Source: DATMNI01 sp035570275 (GTDB lineage: Bacteria > Acidobacteriota > Terriglobia > Bryobacterales > Bryobacteraceae). From it: a stretch of DNA of 64,000 nucleotides. Shown here one piece after another: positions 59,521 to 64,000 of the stretch (position 1 is its first letter; every line of letters starts with the position of its first letter). The DNA lies in contig DATMNI010000078.1 of the NCBI GenBank assembly GCA_035570275.1, positions 1 to 64,000 on the forward strand, written 5' to 3'. Under the pieces are notes generated by a model that did not search any database, was not told where the DNA came from, and was given only the letters and a program-made list of their open reading frames with translations. A program made the position numbers and the translations under genes.

Positions 59521-60702
59521 TCAGTTGCGCGCGGGGATTATCTCAAAATTCTTCACTTCCCCCGCGCCGGCTGACGGAGTGCAACTGTAAATCAGCGGAA
59601 TCACGTGGAATTGCCGGTGGTAAGCCTGGGCGATTTGGCTGCGGAACCGGCCGGCCGCCTCATCGCGGAGCAGCGTGACCGTACAACCGCCGAAGCCGCC
59701 GCCAGTCATGCGCGAACCCAACACGCCTTCCATGCCGAGGGCGGCGTCCACCAGGAAGTCCAGTTCGGCACAACTCACCTGGTAGTCATGTTGCAGGCTG
59801 CGGTGCGAGTCGATCATCAGGCGGCCCATCAGTTCCAGATCGCCCGACAGGCTGGCATCCACGAAGCGATTTACGCGCGCATTTTCCGTGACCACGTGGC
59901 GGGCGCGGCGGGCGACGATTTCGGGCATCAGGTGCGCCGCTTGCGCCAGTTGCCCGGGCGCGACGTCGCGCAGGCTTTCGACGTGCGGGCTTTCGGCGTG
60001 CATGACCGACACCGCCGCCGCGCATTCGGCCACGCGGTCCCGATAGGCCGACCCGGATAGCGCGTGCTTCACCATGCTGTTCACCGCCACGAACGTGACG
60101 CCGGGGGGCAGCGGCACCAGCCGGTGGCCCAGGCTGCGGCAATCGATCTCCACCGCCCGATGCTCCTGGCCGAAAACCGAAATGTACTGGTCCATGATTC
60201 CGCATGGCAGCCCCACGAAATCGCGCTCGGCGCGCTGGCAGAGGCGAGCCAGGTCCAGCGGCCGCATGCTCTGTCCGTTCACGGTGCGTCCGTTGAGGAA
60301 CGCCAGCGCCGACGAAACCTCCAGCGCGGCCGAAGAACTCAGGCCGGCGCCTTCGGGCACCGTGCTGCGGATCAGCAGGTTGGCCGGTTCGATGCCGAAA
60401 CCGGCCATGGCCAGTTCGTGCGCAACCCCCATGGGGTAGTCGGTCCAATCGCCCGCGCGGGACAACCAGCCGGCATCGGCCGCGGTGAACTCACGCATCT
60501 CCTGGCGGTCTTCCGAGTAAATGCGGAGTTTGCCGCCGGTGCCCGGCGCGACGGCTACGTACGTGGCCAATTCCAGGGCCACGGGCAGCACGAAGCCCAG
60601 GTTGTAGTCGGTGTGGTCGCCGATCAGGTTGACCCGGCCAGGGGCGCGGAAGACACGCACGCCGGCGGCTGCGCCGAAGCGTTCGCCGAAACTGCGGATC
60701 AT
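59521..60702 (-). CDS. galK: Galactokinase
   Basis: 393 residues from the ATG at 60702. GHMP-kinase landmarks: RVNLIGDHTDYNLGFVLP near residue 25 (galactose-binding signature with Glu replaced by Asp), PEGAGLSSSAALEVSS as the ATP loop, and MTGGGFGGCTVTLL near the end. It phosphorylates galactose for the Leloir pathway. The start codon is four bases from a palindromic element and has no ribosome-binding site of its own; a relay frame from the upstream small gene ends exactly on it. The nearby symporter may import the sugar. Confidence 0.93.
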   Translation of the reverse strand: MIRSFGERFGAAAGVRVFRAPGRVNLIGDHTDYNLGFVLPVALELATYVAVAPGTGGKLRIYSEDRQEMREFTAADAGWLSRAGDWTDYPMGVAHELAMAGFGIEPANLLIRSTVPEGAGLSSSAALEVSSALAFLNGRTVNGQSMRPLDLARLCQRAERDFVGLPCGIMDQYISVFGQEHRAVEIDCRSLGHRLVPLPPGVTFVAVNSMVKHALSGSAYRDRVAECAAAVSVMHAESPHVESLRDVAPGQLAQAAHLMPEIVARRARHVVTENARVNRFVDASLSGDLELMGRLMIDSHRSLQHDYQVSCAELDFLVDAALGMEGVLGSRMTGGGFGGCTVTLLRDEAAGRFRSQIAQAYHRQFHVIPLIYSCTPSAGAGEVKNFEIIPARN

Positions 60703-60705
60703 GGT

Positions 60706-60907
60706 TTGTGGGGCAGATTGGCAATCTGCGGCGGATTGGCAATCCGCCTCCCGCGTTGCTGAGGGTGCCTGAGGGACTCGCCGGGGCAAGCGGCCGGCAG
60801 ATTGCCAATCCGCCGCACTCGCGAAGGTCGCTTGTGGAAGTTCGGCTGCGCGCCAACTCCCGGCGGGCGGATTGCCAATCCGCCGCAGCTTGCCAAGCTG
60901 CCCCACA
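60706..60907. repeat. Palindromic repeat element, copy G (composite)
   Basis: TTGTGGGGCAGATTGGCAAT and GGCGGATTGGCAATCCGCC at the left; GGCAGATTGCCAATCCGCC, the shared spacer of about 50 bases (as in A and C), GGCGGATTGCCAATCCGCC and CAGCTTGCCAAGCTGCCCCA at the right. It appears to be a full element with an extra inner module. Between galK and the small membrane protein gene. Confidence 0.9.
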
Positions 60908-60962
60908 TAGGGCCACGGGCGACTTTCATCCTTCCCCCTGTGCGCCCGGCGCACATCGCGAA

Positions 60963-60985
60963 CAGGTTAACAATCTGCCCCACAA
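60963..60985. repeat. Solo right end of the palindromic element
   Basis: CAGGTTAACAATCTGCCCCA followed by CAA matches the right terminus of the other copies, with no matching left end. It is a remnant next to copy G. Confidence 0.75.
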
Positions 60986-60997
60986 TAAGGTGCCCGA

Positions 60998-61195
60998 TCA
61001 TGGTTGCTTATGAGCAGCCCGCCAGGCCAGCGCCAGCAGGAAGCTGCCGAAGGCCAGCATCGCGAAGCCGCAATAGAGGTTCACGTTGGCGTCCGTCAGC
61101 GCGGCCCGCTCGCCGGGTGTCAGGATGCCCATGCCTGCCAGAATCAGGCCGAGCAGCACGAAAAACGATCCCGAAGGGATTCTTAAATCCATCAT
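60998..61195 (-). CDS. Small two-span membrane protein, symporter partner
   Basis: 65 residues, two hydrophobic segments (FFVLLGLILAGMGI and YCGFAMLAFGSFLLALAW) separated by a polar turn. It starts one base after the sodium/solute symporter stop and is surely co-transcribed. Small membrane partners are known for some SSS transporters (for example the DUF485 protein with ActP). No family match is recognised here. Confidence 0.6.
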   Translation of the reverse strand: MMDLRIPSGSFFVLLGLILAGMGILTPGERAALTDANVNLYCGFAMLAFGSFLLALAWRAAHKQP

Positions 61196-61196
61196 G

Positions 61197-62876
61197 TCAG
61201 GCGAACCAGAAATTCAGTATCAAGGCCAAAGTTCCGATGGCAATTGCCAGGGGCACGGGGCGCTTGTACCAGCTTACGCCCTCATCGTGTTTGAGCGGTG
61301 TCAAACTGTAGACCAGCCCCACCAGTTCCTTCTCGGGCCGCGGCTGGGTTGCCAGGCTGACCACGATGGTCGTGGTGAAACAAACGGTCCAGGCCATGAT
61401 CGCGATCCAGAAATTCTGCGCCATCGAGGAAGGGAAGTGGTGCACCTGGCCGAGCCAGCCGCCCTTGCCTTCGGCTACCGTGAAGCCGTGGGTGAGGGCG
61501 GCGGCGCAGGTGCCGCTGAGCAGCCCGAAGAAGGCGCCGTGGCCGGTGGCCCGCTTCCAGAACATGCCCAAAAGGAAAGTGCCGAACAGCGGCGCGTTCA
61601 CGAAGCTGAAAACCAGTTGCAGCAGATCGTTGATGCTGTTGTAACTCTGCGCCAGGTAGGCCGTGCAGATGGAGAGCGCCACCCCGACGATGGTAGTCAT
61701 GCGGCCCACCGTCAGGTAATGGTGGTCGGGCCGGCCGGGCCGGATGTACGTCTGGTAAATGTCGTAGGTGAAAACCGTGTTGAAGGCCGTCACGTTGCCG
61801 GCCATGCCGGACATGAAAGACGCCATTAGCCCCGTGAGCCCCACGCCCAGCATGCCGGCCGGGTAGAACTTGCCCATCAAAGTGGTCAGCACCTGGTCGT
61901 AATCGGGGCCGCCGTTCTTCATCGGCAGGCTGTAGCCCACGTCCATCTGGGAAAGCGCCAGAGCCGCGATGCCGGGCACGATCACGATGAACGGCATCAT
62001 CATTTTGGGCAGCGCCGCGATCACCGGCGTGCGCCGCGAGGCCGACATCGAATTGGCCGCCATGGCGCGCTGGATCACCAGGAAATCCGTACACCAGTAG
62101 CCGAACGACATCACGAAGCCCAGCCCCGCCACCAGGCCGAAGACCTCGATGCCCATGGGGTTATCGGCGGTGTGGGCCACATACTTCCAACTGTGCACCA
62201 TCACGTCGCCGTTCTGCCCGGTAGGAAGTGTCATAGTGCTGAGGCGCGCCGACATGCCGGCCCATCCGCCGGCCTTCGCCACTGCCATGATGGCCAGCGG
62301 CGAGAAGCCGAAGACGATCAGAAAAAACTGCAGCACCTCATTGTAGATGGCGCTGGTGAGCCCGCCCAGAAACGTATAAGCCAGCACAATGGCGGCCGAG
62401 CATAGCACCGAGGTGGTGAAACTCCAACCCAGCACCAGCTTCATCAGCAGGCCCAGCGCGTACATGGAAATGCCCGACGAGAAGATGGTCATGCCGGCGA
62501 AGCTGAGGGCGTTGAGGCCGCGCGTCTTTTCGTCGAACCGCAGCTTGAGATACTCCGGCACCGAGCGCGCCCGGCTGCCGTAATAAAACGGCATCATGAA
62601 GAGCCCCACGAAGATCATGGCGGGCACCGCGCCCACCCAATAGAAGTGCGCGGTGATAATGCCGTATTTGGCGCCGTTTCCCGACATCCCGACCAGTTCC
62701 TGCGCCCCCAGATTGGCGGCCAGGAAGGCCAGGCTGGTGATCCAGACGGGGACGGAATGGCCGGATGTCAGGAAGTCGCCGCTGGTTGAGATCTTCTTGC
62801 GCAGCATCCATCCGATGCCGAGGACAAAGGCGAAATACAGCGCCAGAATGAAGTAGTCAATGGCTGCCAGTTTCAA
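61197..62876 (-). CDS. Sodium:solute symporter (SSS family)
   Basis: 559 residues with about 13-14 membrane spans. Family features are TSGHSVPVWITSLAFLAANL at span 2, GGLTSAIYNEVLQFF and the SGMAGNVTAFNTVFTYDIYQ stretch, which corresponds to the conserved SSS segment around the sodium site. It resembles sugar symporters (SglT-like). With galK downstream on the same strand, galactose or a related sugar is a reasonable guess. A degraded copy of part of this gene lies at 63513-63648. Confidence 0.88.
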   Translation of the reverse strand: MKLAAIDYFILALYFAFVLGIGWMLRKKISTSGDFLTSGHSVPVWITSLAFLAANLGAQELVGMSGNGAKYGIITAHFYWVGAVPAMIFVGLFMMPFYYGSRARSVPEYLKLRFDEKTRGLNALSFAGMTIFSSGISMYALGLLMKLVLGWSFTTSVLCSAAIVLAYTFLGGLTSAIYNEVLQFFLIVFGFSPLAIMAVAKAGGWAGMSARLSTMTLPTGQNGDVMVHSWKYVAHTADNPMGIEVFGLVAGLGFVMSFGYWCTDFLVIQRAMAANSMSASRRTPVIAALPKMMMPFIVIVPGIAALALSQMDVGYSLPMKNGGPDYDQVLTTLMGKFYPAGMLGVGLTGLMASFMSGMAGNVTAFNTVFTYDIYQTYIRPGRPDHHYLTVGRMTTIVGVALSICTAYLAQSYNSINDLLQLVFSFVNAPLFGTFLLGMFWKRATGHGAFFGLLSGTCAAALTHGFTVAEGKGGWLGQVHHFPSSMAQNFWIAIMAWTVCFTTTIVVSLATQPRPEKELVGLVYSLTPLKHDEGVSWYKRPVPLAIAIGTLALILNFWFA

Positions 62877-62987
62877 GGATGGACCTCTGAATCGAACGTA
62901 GTTTCAGATTCGGAAACCTGAGTCTATCACAGGCACCTGCGCTCGGCTGGACAGGCCGGTGGGGGGGCCAGGAGCAGTGGACTCGGC

Positions 62988-63007
62988 ATTCGATCAACGA
63001 ATCGAAT
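62988..63007. promoter_or_regulatory. Palindrome upstream of ParD-like antitoxin gene
   Basis: ATTCGAT-CAACGA-ATCGAAT is a perfect 7-base inverted repeat 43 bases before the antitoxin start, a plausible autoregulatory operator. Confidence 0.45.
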
Positions 63008-63050
63008 AAAATGAATTCCGTAGGAACCAAAGCAGCGGAGGCGCCTGTTT

Positions 63051-63344
63051 ATGGGCATTGATCTCTCTGACAAGAACGGAGCGCGGCTGATCGCGACGGC
63101 TCAGGCGAAAGGCATCTCGGTTGACGCTTACGTGGAACGCTTGATGAACGAGCGGGACGAGGTAGCGGATATCGTTGAGCAGGCCGCCTCACGGGTTACC
63201 GCTCTTTCGCCGGAAGAGACCTGCGCCAAGATCGAGCGAGGCTTCTTACAGTCAGAACGCGGCGAGGCGGTTGACGGCGAAACGTTCTCGGCAGGACTCC
63301 TGGCCGACCTGGATGATCCGGAGCATAAACGGCGAACCGGATGA
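63051..63344 (+). CDS. ParD-like antitoxin
   Basis: 97 residues. The N-terminal helix region (KNGARLIATAQAKGISVDAY) and the charged C-terminal part (EETCAKIERGFLQSERGEAVDG) resemble antitoxins of ParE-type modules that wrap the toxin. GCGGAGG stands before the ATG. The stop overlaps the start of a ParE-like frame (ATGA), the usual gene order. The toxin partner is truncated, so this antitoxin is probably an orphan. Confidence 0.65.
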   Translation: MGIDLSDKNGARLIATAQAKGISVDAYVERLMNERDEVADIVEQAASRVTALSPEETCAKIERGFLQSERGEAVDGETFSAGLLADLDDPEHKRRTG

Positions 63345-63511
63345 GCCGTTATGTCCTGACGGACGAAGCCCAGGACGACCTGATACGGATTCGCGAATAC
63401 GTTCTGCAAGCGGGCGCGATCTGGAGCAATTGCTCAAAGAGCGGTGACGCCTATGCGAAGTGTTCGTGGACTGTTCAATCCCGACGACGCATTATGCGGC
63501 GCCAGCAGTAA
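63341..63511 (+). pseudogene. ParE-like toxin, N-terminal fragment
   Basis: Starts MSRYVLTDEAQDDLIRIREY and keeps ParE-like character for about 25 residues (…VLQAGA). It then runs into unrelated sequence and stops at 63511. The strand region with the conserved Arg/Lys of ParE/RelE toxins is lost. It overlaps the antitoxin stop by four bases. Confidence 0.6.
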
Positions 63512-63512
63512 G

Positions 63513-63648
63513 GTCGCGCCGGTGAGACTGCTCAGAATCGCGTAAGCCCCCACAATCGCGGCCGACAAGAATGCCGGCGAAGCTGAGGCCGCGTCTCTTC
63601 GTCGACCCCCCAGGTTGAGATCTCCGGCACCGGACGCGCCCGGCTGCA
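63513..63648 (-). pseudogene. Degraded fragment of a sodium/solute symporter gene
   Basis: The nucleotide sequence can be laid against two stretches of the symporter gene at 61197-62876. One is around 62347-62400 (shared GCCGGTGAG...CACAAT.GCGGCCGA-like blocks); the other is around 62490-62578 (ATGCCGGCGAAGCTGA, then TTGAGAT..CTCCGGCACC and GCGCCCGGCTGC). The roughly 90 bases between them are missing. No frame is open. It is a remnant of a homologous gene inserted between two broken toxin genes. Confidence 0.6.
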
Positions 63649-63697
63649 AGGCGGCAACCTCATGATATCGACAACGTATATACGCTACAATTCGATC

Positions 63698-63978
63698 GTG
63701 GCCAACGGAATCGAGTTCGATTGGGATGAGGAGAACACGAAACACCTGGCGGCCCACAAAGTAACGCCTTCCGAATTCGAGCAGGTGATGAACAACGATC
63801 CGTTGGACCGGGATTAGAACTGATCGACAACGAAGAGCGGTATCGCTGCGTCGGCCTCACGAGTGGAAGCCGCTTGTTGTCGGTAGCATGGACGGTGCGT
63901 AATGGCAGGGTTCGCGCCGTCACCGCATTTCAGGCTGGTGTCTCGGACACGAAGGCTTTTCTAGAAAGATCCCGATGA
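63698..63978 (+). pseudogene. BrnT-like toxin, frameshifted
   Basis: From a GTG the frame reads ANGIEFDWDEENTKHLAAHK, then VTPSEFEQVMNNDP, the BrnT start, and hits a stop at 63815-63817. In a shifted frame the rest continues: LELIDNEERYRCVGLTSG, then LLSVAWTVRNGRVRAVTAF and a stop at 63976-63978. A single indel near 63805-63815 explains the break. BrnT toxins are RelE-fold ribonucleases. The stop overlaps the next start (ATGA). Confidence 0.7.
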
Positions 63979-64000
63979 AGAACCAAACCAAACGCATCGT
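63975..64000 (+). CDS. Start of a BrnA-like antitoxin gene (partial)
   Basis: ATG at 63975 overlaps the BrnT-like stop and opens a frame MKNQTKRI that runs off the window. Position directly after BrnT is where BrnA is expected; the sequence seen is too short to confirm the family. Confidence 0.4.

Larger units (their letters stand above)
60699..61001 (-). other. Relay frame between the small membrane protein and galK, spanning repeat elements
   Basis: A 100-codon minus-strand frame starts with an ATG overlapping the stop of the small membrane protein gene and ends with a TGA overlapping the galK start, ATGA at both ends. AACCATGATC (minus strand) is duplicated at 60697-60706 and 60996-61005, 299 bases apart. 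The content is mostly element sequence. Confidence 0.5.

Noticed and set aside
19659..60985. Recurring palindromes considered as CRISPR repeats
   Set aside because: Copies are kilobases apart, vary in sequence, have no regular spacers and no cas genes are present.

Overview
The window is GC-rich and looks like a chromosome segment from an acidobacterium of the Solibacter/Bryobacter type. The basis is gene content rather than any marker gene. It holds an Oar-like TonB-dependent receptor with an N-terminal carboxypeptidase-regulatory domain, exported FG-GAP and HAF repeat fragments, a TPR fragment of the kind found in large Ser/Thr kinases, a DUF4038 glycosidase, and many short palindromic intergenic repeats.

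Layout. 0-11.8 kb is an accessory region: four short-chain dehydrogenases (SDRs), an extended SDR, an NmrA-like protein, a PaaI thioesterase and three intact regulators (TetR, AraC, LysR). It is bounded by wreckage: a frameshifted Xre/ParS antitoxin, a tRNA-3'-end-like attachment sequence, a headless SDR and a frameshifted AraC on the left, and an SDR/FG-GAP chimera on the right. 11.9-19.5 kb is a three-gene operon with an outer-membrane receptor between two paralogous exported PHP-like proteins, followed by a convergent glycosidase. 22-31.8 kb is RraA-like protein, RND adaptor, two tandem RND pumps and a TolC-like protein. 32.4-37.4 kb is larC-metG-tatD-polyprenyl synthase. 37.4-41.2 kb holds a PIN/Phd toxin-antitoxin pair, gene fragments, an IclR regulator and a PIG-L deacetylase. 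41.3-48.8 kb is a complete histidine operon (hisI-G-D-C-HAD-B-H-F-A) behind a His-rich leader peptide and intrinsic terminator, that is, a transcription attenuator. 48.8-55.5 kb has an FAD oxidoreductase with an ECF41-type sigma factor, an AAA ATPase/DUF4276 pair that looks like a defence module, a membrane protein and a DUF3626 protein. 55.7-62.9 kb on the minus strand carries a sodium/solute symporter, a small membrane protein, galK, a CDP-alcohol phosphatidyltransferase, a membrane protein, a YdcF-like protein and an ABC exporter. 63-64 kb is a graveyard of toxin-antitoxin and symporter fragments.

Two observations stand out. First, the his attenuator is complete and readable. Second, six gene junctions (metG-tatD, hisD-hisC, hisB-hisH, hisH-hisF, hisF-hisA, small membrane protein-galK) share one architecture. 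The start-codon context of the downstream gene is duplicated at the end of the upstream gene. The two copies are separated by 14 to 299 bp, in three cases mostly a palindromic repeat element. The distance is always 2 modulo 3, so one uninterrupted relay reading frame starts on the upstream stop codon and ends on the downstream start codon. This would keep translation coupled across inserted DNA. A family of about seven palindromic elements (left end like TTGTGGGGCAGGTT, inner GGCGGATTGGCAATCCGCC) fills these junctions and several intergenic spaces. One copy lies in frame inside the TolC signal-peptide region.
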